From the NCBI GenBank assembly GCA_022865545.1, contig JALHTA010000378.1, positions 1 through 21,831 of the forward strand: a stretch of DNA of 21,831 bases. Direction: 5' to 3'. Shown piece after piece: positions 1-7,710 of the stretch. Position 1 is the first letter of the stretch. The number at the start of each line of letters is the position of its first letter. The notes under the pieces are model-generated. The model was not told the DNA's origin and did not search any database. It saw only the letters and a program-made list of their open reading frames with translations. The stretch comes from Actinomycetota bacterium (GTDB lineage: Bacteria > Actinomycetota > Humimicrobiia > Humimicrobiales > Humimicrobiaceae). The translations under genes were made by a program, and so were the position numbers.

Positions 1-22
1 AGAATGAATTGTTTATTTGTAA

Positions 23-28
23 TATAAT
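23..28 (+). promoter_or_regulatory. Possible -10 box of the solute-binding protein gene
   Basis: A consensus TATAAT lies 52 nt before the chosen start of the first gene. The matching -35 region would fall at or before the left edge of the window, so only the -10 can be judged. This is inference from the motif alone. Confidence 0.4.
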
Positions 29-80
29 TTGGTAGATGTGTTTTAAAAGGAGCTTGATCCTAAAGACCCAGGGTGAAATA

Positions 81-1475
81 ATGTTTGAAAATAAGAAAAA
101 ACTTAAATATATATTAGTTGATTTAAAAACACGCGGCGCAATATTATTTTTACTTACAGCCCTTGTCCTATCTGGCGCAGCAGGGTGCAGCCTTTTTAAC
201 GGGAAAACTACCGGACCTGAAGAAGATCCGGCAGTAGTGGAAGAAACAGAGACTCCGAAAGAAGAGGAGATTTCTGGAGATCTTATCACAACAATTACCC
301 TCTGGGATTGTCTTGATCCAAGGGAAAGAATGGCCCTTATGGAGAGCCGTGACAGTTTTGTGTCTTCATTCAGGGATATAAATATTGAGACAAGGCATTT
401 CAGGAGCCAGGAAGAACTCCAGGATCAATTTGAAGCCGCAAGTCTTGCGGGAGCCGGACCGGAAATAATCCTTCTGGATCTTGATGGTGTGCAGCGGCTT
501 GCTCCGTCGAATGTTACAAAAGAAATAGTAGATGAGGTAGATTATGCACTAATACTTGAAGGCTTAAGGGAAATATCTTCATATAATAATAAGAATTATA
601 TAGTTCCTTTTAGAAGCTATGATTTTTTGACATTCTATTATAATAAGGACTTTGTAGAAAATCCGCCTTCAGATTTTGAGGAGGTCCTGGAATATGCACA
701 AAATATAGCCGGATCCGGGGATTTTGAAGAAGGTACTTATGGTTTTATATTAAATGAAAGCGAGGCGGACTGGATAATACCTTTTATAGGTGGTTATAAT
801 GGCTGGATAATAGACTATTCCACAAACTCATTAACCCTTGACTCACAGGCTACACAGTCAACATTGGAGTTCTTGGATCATGCATATACTCAGAGCCTGA
901 TACTTGAGGCTGGCATGGAATATGGTGAAATAAATGAGCTTTTTAAAAACGGCAGCGCTCATATGATAATAGACTACTATACTGCTGCAGAAGAATATAT
1001 TGAAGCAGGAGTAAATATAGGGCTCTCAGAAATACCCAGGGTATGGGGAGGAACAAGATATCCCACACCCATGATCTCAGGGCTGGGTTTTATGATAAAT
1101 ACTAATACTTATGGAGTCGAGCTAGAGGCAGTAAGGGACTTCATAGATTTTATGCTGACTGAAGAAATCCAGCTTGCATGGAACGGGAGCACATCAACCC
1201 TGCCGGTACTTGAATCAATTGATGAGAGCGGGGAGATGGCTAAGAATATTATTTTAAAGGCTGCCTATGAGCAGGCAAAGATATGCAGGGGCAAACCTTA
1301 TGAGCAGATTTTAATGGTAATAAGAAATGCTATAAGTGACAATGTAGATAGTCTGCTTGCGGGAGATATATTGCCTGCAGATGCTGCATTAAAGATCCAG
1401 GAAGATGCCATAAGGCTGAGGTCCGGAACACTCCCGCTTGAGAAATCATCCGAACCGGAACAGGAAATCCAATAG
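81..1475 (+). CDS. Extracellular solute-binding lipoprotein (ABC sugar-type, SBP family 1)
   Basis: Probable substrate-capture lipoprotein of a carbohydrate ABC importer, anchored outside the membrane. I chose the ATG at 81 over one at 36 because AGGGTGA sits 4 nt before it and the protein then starts with a normal lysine-rich export region, a hydrophobic stretch (about residues 20-33) and a lipobox-like AAGC with Cys36. An acidic, Pro/Glu-rich linker follows, then about 400 residues with the look of the family 1 periplasmic-binding fold: an early ITLWD strand, an RSYDFLTFYYNKDF segment near residue 190 typical of sugar-binding members, and a C-terminal helical region. At 464 aa it has the usual length. 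No permease genes are adjacent; the only other transporter part in the window is the broken UgpC-like ATPase near 20.5 kb. The substrate cannot be read from the sequence. Confidence 0.8.
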   Translation: MFENKKKLKYILVDLKTRGAILFLLTALVLSGAAGCSLFNGKTTGPEEDPAVVEETETPKEEEISGDLITTITLWDCLDPRERMALMESRDSFVSSFRDINIETRHFRSQEELQDQFEAASLAGAGPEIILLDLDGVQRLAPSNVTKEIVDEVDYALILEGLREISSYNNKNYIVPFRSYDFLTFYYNKDFVENPPSDFEEVLEYAQNIAGSGDFEEGTYGFILNESEADWIIPFIGGYNGWIIDYSTNSLTLDSQATQSTLEFLDHAYTQSLILEAGMEYGEINELFKNGSAHMIIDYYTAAEEYIEAGVNIGLSEIPRVWGGTRYPTPMISGLGFMINTNTYGVELEAVRDFIDFMLTEEIQLAWNGSTSTLPVLESIDESGEMAKNIILKAAYEQAKICRGKPYEQILMVIRNAISDNVDSLLAGDILPADAALKIQEDAIRLRSGTLPLEKSSEPEQEIQ

Positions 1476-1577
1476 TCCGGTAAAAATGATGAAGACAATG
1501 GATAGAACCGGTAAAGTGACCGGAAACGCCAAAGTCAATTGTAATAATTAATATCATTAGTATAAAGGAAATATTTT

Positions 1578-2840
1578 ATGAAGGATCATGATCTTGAAAA
1601 ACAGGATAAGAGGAAATCATTTTTTATAAAGGGCTGCGTTTCAATAATAGCTGCAGCCATATTTGTCGTCATCGGCGCTCTTTTTATGCTTGGAACACTA
1701 TCTATCGTATATAAAGTATCCCCGGGAGAACTTTTATCCGGAAATGCGGGAATTTTGGCAAGGAGTACGAAAGAAGATGCACGAGCCGATACCGGGAAGG
1801 ACGATCAAAAAGCAGAAGTGGAAAAACCGCGGGAAAAAATAGACCTGCCGGGCCTTGAAGAAAAAATTGAAGGAAAAGAATTCCTCCTTGAGGAATTTGA
1901 CAATGCCGTAAGCAGGATCGTTGAAGAAGTGAGACCGATGGTAGTAAATATAAAGGTAAGTGCCATGCTGAAAAATAATCTTGGTGAAGAGGTGTTGTCA
2001 GAAGGTCTTGGTTCAGGAGTTATTTTTACAAGCGATGGCTATATCATTACAAATAATCATGTAGCTGGGGCCGCAGAAGATATAGTGGTCACCCTGTATG
2101 ACGGAAAAGAATATCCTGCTGAGCTGATAGCAGGGGACCCTAATACTGATATAGCAGTTATAAAGATAGAAGCAGAAGAAATGCTGGAAGCAGCAAGTTT
2201 TATATCTATAGATGATGTAAAAGTGGGAGAATTTGTCATAGCAGTAGGAAGCCCGTTTGGACTTCAGCAGACAGTAACGACCGGAGTGATAAGCGCAAAA
2301 GGGCGGGATATTACTATTTTTGCAGACACCCTTCCTATGGTCAATCTCCTGCAGACAGATGCAGCCATTAATCAGGGCAATAGCGGGGGCCCGCTAATAA
2401 ATTCCACAGGACAGGTGATCGGTATCAATACACTTATTTTTTCTCCTTCTGGAGGAAGTGCAGGGATAGGTTTTTCGATACCCAGCGATACCGCAGTAAA
2501 TATTGCCGAGCAGATCATTAATTATGGAAAAGCCAGGATCCCATATATTGGTGTGGAAATGGGGGATAATGAGACCGAAATTATAGGTGTGTATATACTG
2601 AACACAGTAGGTGGTTATCCAGCCTGGGAAGCAGGGATAAAGCCGGGGGATATAATAGTCGAATTTGATGGAGCACCGGTTAGCACCCCATATGAATTAT
2701 TTGCAGAAATACTTAAGAGAAATGTCGGCCAGGAAGTGGAAATAAGGATATACCGGGATGGAAATTATATAACAGTGACCCTCATCCTTGCCGAAGCACC
2801 GTATACAGAAAATAATGAGGATACAGAACAGGAACAATAA
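1578..2840 (+). CDS. HtrA/DegP-like membrane-anchored serine protease with one PDZ domain
   Basis: Trypsin-like quality-control protease acting on the outer face of the membrane on misfolded or signalling proteins. Residues 15-46 form an uncleaved N-terminal membrane anchor, as in the HtrA proteins of Gram-positive bacteria. A charged linker follows (about 50-110), then the protease domain with the full catalytic triad: His161 in TNNHV, Asp191 in NTDIAVI and Ser269 in GNSGGP. A single PDZ domain fills about residues 325-410 (IGVE, then AGIKPGDIIVEFDG). The length of 420 aa is normal. AAAGGA lies shortly before the ATG. The gene is followed after only 14 nt by an ECF sigma factor gene, so the two are probably co-transcribed and may belong to an envelope-stress unit. 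Which family member it is (DegP, DegQ or HtrA) cannot be decided. Confidence 0.93.
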   Translation: MKDHDLEKQDKRKSFFIKGCVSIIAAAIFVVIGALFMLGTLSIVYKVSPGELLSGNAGILARSTKEDARADTGKDDQKAEVEKPREKIDLPGLEEKIEGKEFLLEEFDNAVSRIVEEVRPMVVNIKVSAMLKNNLGEEVLSEGLGSGVIFTSDGYIITNNHVAGAAEDIVVTLYDGKEYPAELIAGDPNTDIAVIKIEAEEMLEAASFISIDDVKVGEFVIAVGSPFGLQQTVTTGVISAKGRDITIFADTLPMVNLLQTDAAINQGNSGGPLINSTGQVIGINTLIFSPSGGSAGIGFSIPSDTAVNIAEQIINYGKARIPYIGVEMGDNETEIIGVYILNTVGGYPAWEAGIKPGDIIVEFDGAPVSTPYELFAEILKRNVGQEVEIRIYRDGNYITVTLILAEAPYTENNEDTEQEQ

Positions 2841-2854
2841 GGGAATAATAGATT

Positions 2855-3448
2855 TTGGATATAAAGGATAAAAAACCTGAACCAAGAATACCTGATGACA
2901 AGGAACTTGTAGCGCGAGCAAAAAAAGGAGATAAAGCAGCTTTTGAAGGCCTGGTAAAGATGTTTTCGAAATATGTCTACACTACTGCCTTTTTTATCTT
3001 AAGGGATTCCCATGAAGCAGAAGATGCGAGCCAGGAAGTATTTGTCAAAGTATATTTATCGATAGGAGGATTCAGGGGTCTTTCAAGTTTTAAGACATGG
3101 ATAAGAAAGCTTACAGTTAATACCTGTATTGATAAGTTGAGGCTCCGGTCAAAACTTAAAGACAAAAAAGTCAGCCTGGATAAGATAACTGAGGAATATG
3201 AAGTAGTCTTTACGAGATTTTCACAAAACCTGGAAAAGAAGTTCTTTAGCCAGGAAGCCGTAAAAGATGTCTTAAAGATCGTAGTAGATATGGAAGAAAA
3301 TTATAGGATCCCCCTGATCCTCAGGGATCTTCAGGATTATAGCTATAGGGAGATAGCAGAGCTTACAGGAAAGCCTATTGGTACAGTAAAGACAAATATT
3401 CACAGGGCAAGAAAGATCATAAAGGAAAAATTAAAGACTTATAAATAA
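2855..3448 (+). CDS. ECF-type RNA polymerase sigma factor
   Basis: Alternative sigma-70 factor of the extracytoplasmic function group, which redirects RNA polymerase to a stress or envelope regulon. Region 2 spans about residues 28-95, with the typical DSHEAEDASQEVFVKVY stretch and the FKTWIRKLTVNTCID block. Region 4 spans about 135-190, with LRDLQDYSYREIAELTGK and GTVKTNIHRARK forming the helix-turn-helix. The 197 aa length is normal and no region 3 is present. The start is a TTG; no ATG lies nearby and a purine-rich AAGGGAATA region precedes it. It sits 14 nt after the htrA-like gene and before a one-TM protein, an order that suggests a protease, sigma and membrane-regulator unit. The regulon is unknown. 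Confidence 0.93.
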   Translation: MDIKDKKPEPRIPDDKELVARAKKGDKAAFEGLVKMFSKYVYTTAFFILRDSHEAEDASQEVFVKVYLSIGGFRGLSSFKTWIRKLTVNTCIDKLRLRSKLKDKKVSLDKITEEYEVVFTRFSQNLEKKFFSQEAVKDVLKIVVDMEENYRIPLILRDLQDYSYREIAELTGKPIGTVKTNIHRARKIIKEKLKTYK

Positions 3449-3540
3449 ATTTTGATTTGTTTTATGGCAGGTCAGGATCTTTTAAGCAAAACTTTGATGT
3501 GGTGGGAAGACTGAAACAAAAAAATCCAAAATCAATCTAA

Positions 3541-3546
3541 TATAAT
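3541..3546 (+). promoter_or_regulatory. Possible -10 box inside the sigma operon
   Basis: TATAAT occurs 82 nt before the ATG at 3623 and 12 nt before a tiny frame starting at 3558. No good -35 is visible at the right distance, so a promoter is only possible. If active, it would let the membrane protein be made separately from the sigma factor. Confidence 0.3.
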
Positions 3547-3557
3547 AGAGAAAGAAA

Positions 3558-3626
3558 ATGGTTTTAAGAAAAATCAAAATTGTATGGGCCATAAGGGCAG
3601 TTAAAAACATAAAGGTCAAAATATGA
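3558..3626 (+). CDS. Possible 22-residue basic leader peptide
   Basis: A 23-codon frame starts with ATG and its TGA stop overlaps the ATG of the next gene in an ATGA arrangement, a common sign of translational coupling. The peptide is rich in Lys, Arg and hydrophobic residues. A purine-rich GAGAAAGA lies just before the start and a TATAAT at 3541. I do not recognise it. Coding is supported only by position and overlap, so it may be chance. Confidence 0.25.
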   Translation: MVLRKIKIVWAIRAVKNIKVKI

Positions 3627-3922
3627 GTGAAGTGAATAAATATCTAAAAATAGCAAAAGATGCAGTCATAGAGCCAGAAGGCGGTATTGAAGATAAAATA
3701 ATAGACAGGATTTCCCATATAGAAGAAAAAGATAAGGGACTTCTTGATGAGAATTTCAAGGTTTTTTTTGAAAAAAACAATTCAAGACCTTATCTTGTTG
3801 GAGAAAAGATAAAGGACCATCCGGGAACCTTTTCTTTTATGATTATTGTCCTTATTGGAATATTTGCAGTATTTGCTTATTTTCTAAATATGCTGATACC
3901 GGATAATAAGAGATCTGGTTAA
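3623..3922 (+). CDS. Small one-TM protein in the anti-sigma position
   Basis: A 99-residue protein with a hydrophilic N-terminal part (1-72), one membrane segment (about 73-92, FSFMIIVLIGIFAVFAYFL) and a short positive tail. An AAAGGT ribosome-binding site lies 6 nt before the ATG. It follows the ECF sigma gene on the same strand after a 174-nt gap. Anti-sigma factors often sit here and have a cytoplasmic sigma-binding domain plus one TM helix. This one has no HxxxCxxC zinc motif, so if it is an anti-sigma factor it is not of the classical ZAS type. The role is inferred from context and I do not recognise a family. Confidence 0.65.
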   Translation: MSEVNKYLKIAKDAVIEPEGGIEDKIIDRISHIEEKDKGLLDENFKVFFEKNNSRPYLVGEKIKDHPGTFSFMIIVLIGIFAVFAYFLNMLIPDNKRSG

Positions 3923-3939
3923 AACGTATCCGGGACATG

Positions 3940-4140
3940 CTATCTTTTCCTAAAGAGTATCCCAAGGACAAGAAGAACTATAAGTATTATCCAGAACCAG
4001 GGATTTACAAAAAGGTCCCGCAGAGGTTCATAGCCCATACCCCCAAAAACTGTATCAAGGATATTTTCCAGCCATGCGTAAAACCTCTCAAAAAGTATTG
4101 TAAAATTATCTTTTGTAAAAAAACCTTTTATGAATTCCAT
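3940..4140 (-). CDS. Small tail-anchored membrane protein
   Basis: A 66-residue protein of unknown function. Residues 1-45 are amphipathic and rich in Phe, and residues 46-63 form a single C-terminal membrane helix (NPWFWIILIVLLVLGILF) ending in the basic RKR. I preferred this strand to the opposite frame over the same bases, whose product is low in hydrophobic order and full of Lys, Cys and Pro. A TATAAT on the minus strand ends 9 nt before the ATG with no Shine-Dalgarno site, so the mRNA may be leaderless. It converges with the sigma-operon membrane protein gene, with only 17 nt between their ends. Confidence 0.55.
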   Translation of the reverse strand: MEFIKGFFTKDNFTILFERFYAWLENILDTVFGGMGYEPLRDLFVNPWFWIILIVLLVLGILFRKR

Positions 4141-4149
4141 GGTTTTTAA

Positions 4150-4155
4150 ATTATA
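4150..4155 (-). promoter_or_regulatory. -10 box close to the start of the small membrane protein gene
   Basis: Minus-strand TATAAT, 9 nt from the ATG at 4140. The -35 region 17 nt upstream (TTTTAA) is weak. The distance matches that at the 13193 gene and suggests transcription starting at or next to the ATG. Confidence 0.4.
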
Positions 4156-4211
4156 TCGGTAATCATCACTTTTTAAAAGGCCTAAAACCAGCTAATTTCT
4201 TCATTTTTTTA

Positions 4212-4240
4212 TTGTTTAAATCCTACTCCCAAATTATAAT
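4212..4240 (+). promoter_or_regulatory. Sigma-70-type promoter of the purine permease gene
   Basis: TTGTTT at 4212-4217 and a perfect TATAAT at 4235-4240 are separated by 17 nt. Transcription would start near 4247, leaving a leader of about 30 nt that holds the strong Shine-Dalgarno AGGGAGGTGA. I see no purine riboswitch fold in this short leader. Confidence 0.6.
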
Positions 4241-4277
4241 CATTATTAATATTCATTTCTAAAAGGGAGGTGAAAGT

Positions 4278-5651
4278 TTGAGTTACTTCAAGCTCAAGGA
4301 AAGAAAAACCACCGTTAGGACAGAAATCGTTGCTGGAATCACCACATTCATGACCATGGCCTACATCATCTTCGTGAACCCGGCTATACTTTCTGCTGGT
4401 GGTGCTACTGGAATTCCTTTTGAAGCGGCGGTTATTGCTACATGCATTGGTGCGGGACTTATGAGCATGATCATGGGTCTTGTGACTAATACACCTTTCG
4501 CATTAGCTTCCGGAATGGGAATAAATGCGGTAGTCATCTTTACTATTGTCTTCGGTCTGGGACTTTCATGGCAGCAGGCCATGGGTATTATCGTGATCGA
4601 AGGCATCATCGTAACCATCTTCGTACTTACAGGACTGAGAAGTATGATCATGCGGGCAATCCCAATGGGACTAAAATATGCTATCGGGGTAGGCATAGGT
4701 CTATTCATAGCATTTATCGGTGCCCAACAGGGAGGATTTGTGGATATGAATCCGGTAACAGCAGTAACCCTGGGAGATTTTACAGCAAGCTATACCCAGC
4801 TTGCAGCTTTTGGTCTGGTCCTTACTACTATATTGGTTGCATTCAGGATAAAAGGCGGAATACTTCTTGGTATCGTGGGAACTGCTGTTGCAGGTATGAT
4901 CTTTAGGGTAATACCACTTCCAACACAACTGGTCAGTGTTCCGACAAAAGAAAGTTTTTCAACTTTCTTCCAGGCTGATATTGTAGGCGCAGTCTGGAGC
5001 AATGGAATGCTCAATGTCGCAGCACTTGTGATGGTCTTCGCACTGTTTATGACCGACTTCTTTGATACTATGGGCACAGTTATCGGAGTCGGCGGGGAAG
5101 CCAAGCTACTGGATAAAGACGGAGCACTTCCCAATCTGAGAAGGGTTCTCCTGATAGATTCACTGGCTGCAGTAGCCGGCGGACTTTTTGGTGCAAGTTC
5201 GATCACTACTTATATTGAGAGTGCATCGGGTGTGTCTGATGGAGGAAGAACAGGTATTATGCCGACCGTGACTGGCTTCCTATTCCTGGTCTCTATCTTT
5301 TTTGCTCCCCTGATCGCTGTTGTGGGAGGCGGAGTTGAGATAGCTGAAGGAGTATATAAATATCCAGTTACAGCTTCTGCGTTGATAATCGTAGGATTTT
5401 TGATGATGACTGTAATGACAAAGATAGACTTTGTTGATTATGAGATCGGGATACCTGCATTTCTCACAATAATAATAATGCCTTTTACCTATAGCATATC
5501 CTATGGTATAGGCTTTGGTTTTATAAGTTATACACTTATAAAAATTTTCAGGGGCAAGATAAAGCAGCTTCATCCGCTTATGATAATTGTAAGTATATTA
5601 TTTGCGGTAGCATTTGTAGCCCAATTCCTTGCTGAGAAATTCATCGGTTAA
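4278..5651 (+). CDS. NCS2-family purine permease, AzgA type (adenine/guanine/hypoxanthine)
   Basis: Multi-spanning membrane symporter that imports nucleobases, probably hypoxanthine, guanine or adenine. The N-terminal VRTEIVAGITTFMTMAYIIF stretch (about residues 13-32) followed by VNPAIL is the hallmark of the AzgA branch of NCS2. Other conserved blocks are FALASGMGINA (about 74-84), DFFDTMGTVIGVGG (about 260-273) and SSITTYIESASGVSDGGRTG (about 307-326). The 457 aa length and about 12 or more hydrophobic segments fit the family. The start is a TTG with AGGGAGG 7 nt upstream, one of the strongest ribosome sites here. The first third uses noticeably more C-ending codons (ATC, GTC, ACC) than its neighbours, perhaps for high expression. 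The exact base transported cannot be told. Confidence 0.92.
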   Translation: MSYFKLKERKTTVRTEIVAGITTFMTMAYIIFVNPAILSAGGATGIPFEAAVIATCIGAGLMSMIMGLVTNTPFALASGMGINAVVIFTIVFGLGLSWQQAMGIIVIEGIIVTIFVLTGLRSMIMRAIPMGLKYAIGVGIGLFIAFIGAQQGGFVDMNPVTAVTLGDFTASYTQLAAFGLVLTTILVAFRIKGGILLGIVGTAVAGMIFRVIPLPTQLVSVPTKESFSTFFQADIVGAVWSNGMLNVAALVMVFALFMTDFFDTMGTVIGVGGEAKLLDKDGALPNLRRVLLIDSLAAVAGGLFGASSITTYIESASGVSDGGRTGIMPTVTGFLFLVSIFFAPLIAVVGGGVEIAEGVYKYPVTASALIIVGFLMMTVMTKIDFVDYEIGIPAFLTIIIMPFTYSISYGIGFGFISYTLIKIFRGKIKQLHPLMIIVSILFAVAFVAQFLAEKFIG

Positions 5652-5681
5652 GGTAAGGATCAAAATTTAATATTTTTAAAT

Positions 5682-5725
5682 AAGGTCAGGGACAGTGATC
5701 AATATATATGTTTGTCCCTGACCTT
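5682..5725. repeat. Perfect 13-bp inverted repeat: terminator or REP-like palindrome
   Basis: AAGGTCAGGGACA at 5682-5694 and its exact complement at 5713-5725 enclose an 18-nt AT-rich spacer. It lies 30 bp after the permease stop and 14 bp before the next gene. No run of T follows on the plus strand, so it is not a textbook terminator. Hairpins with a GGTCAGGGACA/TGTCCCTGACC core resemble the REP-type palindromes linked to RAYT (IS200-like) transposases in other bacteria. This is pattern memory, and no transposase is present in this window. Confidence 0.6.
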
Positions 5726-5739
5726 CAAATATCTATAGA

Positions 5740-7566
5740 TTGAAATTGAACATTAAAACAATAAAAAAAATTTTACTATTATTCATCACAGCGGTAGTCA
5801 TTGCGGCTGTATCCTCATCCTGCACACTACTGGAAAACCTTATATCATCAGCAAGCGGCAGTGGAGATCCCAGTGGCGCAAATACTGGCAGCAATGTATC
5901 CGGTACTGATAATAATACGGACAATAGTCTGACCACCAGCGGTAATGGTGAAAATAATAATACTGCCCCTCTGGCAATAATGGATATATACCAGCAAAAT
6001 TCAAACGGCTATTATATTGAGGCTGGTAATCCGGTATTTTTTACCGCAGAAAACTCATCCGATACAGACGGGGACATACTTGAGTACCAGTGGGAAATAG
6101 GGGTCATCGGCCAGCTTAATGGAGTTGACCAGGAGCATACCTTTACGGAGTTAGGGAAATACACCATCATACTTATGGTGTCTGACGGAAAGGACCAGTC
6201 GCTGGTAAAAAGACAGATCGAAGTCGTAGAAATAGGTGGAAGCATAATAATTGAAGCCGAGCATAGCCTGACAGTAGAGATACAATATGTTTTTGAAAAT
6301 ATGGGACCCGGGGACGTAGAAGACCTCTTTTGTTTTATTGAAATTCCCCAGACCCATCACCCATACCAGGTGGTTATGGACAGGAGATCAAATTATGCTA
6401 AAGGGGACCAGCTTTTTAATGACGAGTTTAATATAATAGCCCAATTTAACCTTGGAAAACTTGCCCAGGGGAAATCAAAAACAGCATATATAAACTGTGA
6501 TGTAGCCCTTTATGAATATGATTATGCTGATATTGGCGGGGCGGCTTCCTATGAATTCGGGGATAGCGACCTGGATGATTATACAAAGAGCGAATATTTT
6601 ATAGATAGCGACTCAAATATTATAAGGTCCGCGGCCCGGACCGCAGCAGGACAGGAAAAGGACCCCCTGATAATTGCCGAAAAGCTTTATGATCTTGTTG
6701 CAGCCACCCTGGATTATGACCATAGTGTTTTAGAAAATGGAAAATTTGGATTTAACTATGCCTCACAAATACTTCAGAATGGAAAGGGAGTATGTACCGA
6801 CTATTCAGTACTTTATACAGCCCTTTGCAGGGCAGCGGGTATTCCGGCAATGATAGTACAGGGGATACCGGTATTCAGCATCTTGAATGAACCCGAAAAA
6901 GAACTTTCATACGGACATGCCTGGGTGGAAATAAAATTACCAGGATATGGATGGATACCTGTCGATGTGACCTCGGAAGAGGACTTTATGGGATATAATT
7001 ATTTTCTAAACCTCCAGACATATAAGGGATCCGGCATATTTCATAAAAGTCTTAAAATAGATGGTGAAAATTATTATCCTGCAGGATTTTATTATACATG
7101 GGCAGGAGAGAGCGAACCAAATATAGTACAGAGAATATCATACAGGGTAAAAGGCCTGGATACATCCGAATTAAAGGTTTCCAGGGAGAGTAGTTTTCTG
7201 GATAATATAAGTGCTGTATTGTCTGAATATAATGCGGCCATAAATCATATAAATAATGCGCATAAACAGGGCTGGACATTTAATGATCCTGAGGAGATAG
7301 CGATAGAAGAAACTTTCCTGCAAAAACTTATTGAGCTATCTGCTGATCTTAAAAATATCGCAGGTGCAGGCAGTTTTAGCCAGGGACATAATGACCTTAT
7401 AGAGATATCAAATGATATCATATACCAAAAGGAGAACCAGATTAACTGTATGAGGTCTGGTGATTATGATTGCAGCATCATAAAAAATAATGATTTTAAT
7501 GATTCAGTTAATGAACTATTCGAATATTTTAACGGGATGGTCGAAAACTATAATGAAAAATATTGA
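5740..7566 (+). CDS. Lipoprotein with PKD-like and transglutaminase-like domains
   Basis: Exported lipoprotein, probably acting on peptide or protein substrates at the cell surface. Residues 1-27 form a signal peptide, with a weak lipobox SSSC at Cys28. A Ser/Gly/Asn/Thr-rich linker (about 33-73) follows, then a PKD-like beta domain (about 75-163; SSDTDGDILEYQW and the closing YTIILMVSDGKD). A transglutaminase-like/cysteine-protease core (about 295-425) shows the full triad: Cys352 in GKGVCTDYS, His393 in YGHAWVE and Asp409 in IPVDVTS. The C-terminal 140 residues are helical and unassigned. The TTG start has no clear ribosome-binding site and no nearby ATG exists, so the start is less certain. 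The 608 aa length suits a multidomain surface protein. Transglutaminase folds of this kind in bacteria are often proteases, so cross-linking activity should not be assumed. Confidence 0.85.
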   Translation: MKLNIKTIKKILLLFITAVVIAAVSSSCTLLENLISSASGSGDPSGANTGSNVSGTDNNTDNSLTTSGNGENNNTAPLAIMDIYQQNSNGYYIEAGNPVFFTAENSSDTDGDILEYQWEIGVIGQLNGVDQEHTFTELGKYTIILMVSDGKDQSLVKRQIEVVEIGGSIIIEAEHSLTVEIQYVFENMGPGDVEDLFCFIEIPQTHHPYQVVMDRRSNYAKGDQLFNDEFNIIAQFNLGKLAQGKSKTAYINCDVALYEYDYADIGGAASYEFGDSDLDDYTKSEYFIDSDSNIIRSAARTAAGQEKDPLIIAEKLYDLVAATLDYDHSVLENGKFGFNYASQILQNGKGVCTDYSVLYTALCRAAGIPAMIVQGIPVFSILNEPEKELSYGHAWVEIKLPGYGWIPVDVTSEEDFMGYNYFLNLQTYKGSGIFHKSLKIDGENYYPAGFYYTWAGESEPNIVQRISYRVKGLDTSELKVSRESSFLDNISAVLSEYNAAINHINNAHKQGWTFNDPEEIAIEETFLQKLIELSADLKNIAGAGSFSQGHNDLIEISNDIIYQKENQINCMRSGDYDCSIIKNNDFNDSVNELFEYFNGMVENYNEKY

Positions 7567-7668
7567 ATTATAAGGTTAAAGCGTCTTTCCCATCAGAGCA
7601 TTAATTTCTAAAAATTTAGCGCCCTAATGATCTTCTTTTTTGTATGAATATCTAAAAATGAATGAATA

Positions 7669-7699
7669 AACTTGAAATCACAAAGTGTGATTTCAAGTT
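7669..7699. terminator. Hairpin between convergent genes
   Basis: AACTTGAAATCACA (7669-7682), a 3-nt loop AAG and the exact complement (7686-7699) give a 14-bp perfect stem. It lies between the transglutaminase gene and the convergent minus-strand acetyltransferase gene. Reading on the minus strand, the stem is followed by a T-rich tract, so termination of the acetyltransferase operon is most likely. Confidence 0.7.
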
Positions 7700-7710
7700 C
7701 TACAAATGGT

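Noticed and set aside
1486..1551. 21-codon frame between the solute-binding protein and HtrA genes
   Set aside because: No ribosome-binding site, low-complexity product and no overlap with neighbours.
3937..4149. Plus-strand 70-codon frame opposite the small membrane protein
   Set aside because: The product is Lys/Cys/Pro-rich without order, while the minus frame gives a clean tail-anchored protein with a -10 box.
4150..4277. Purine riboswitch before the purine permease gene
   Set aside because: The predicted leader is only about 30 nt and shows none of the paired loops or conserved bases of a purine aptamer.
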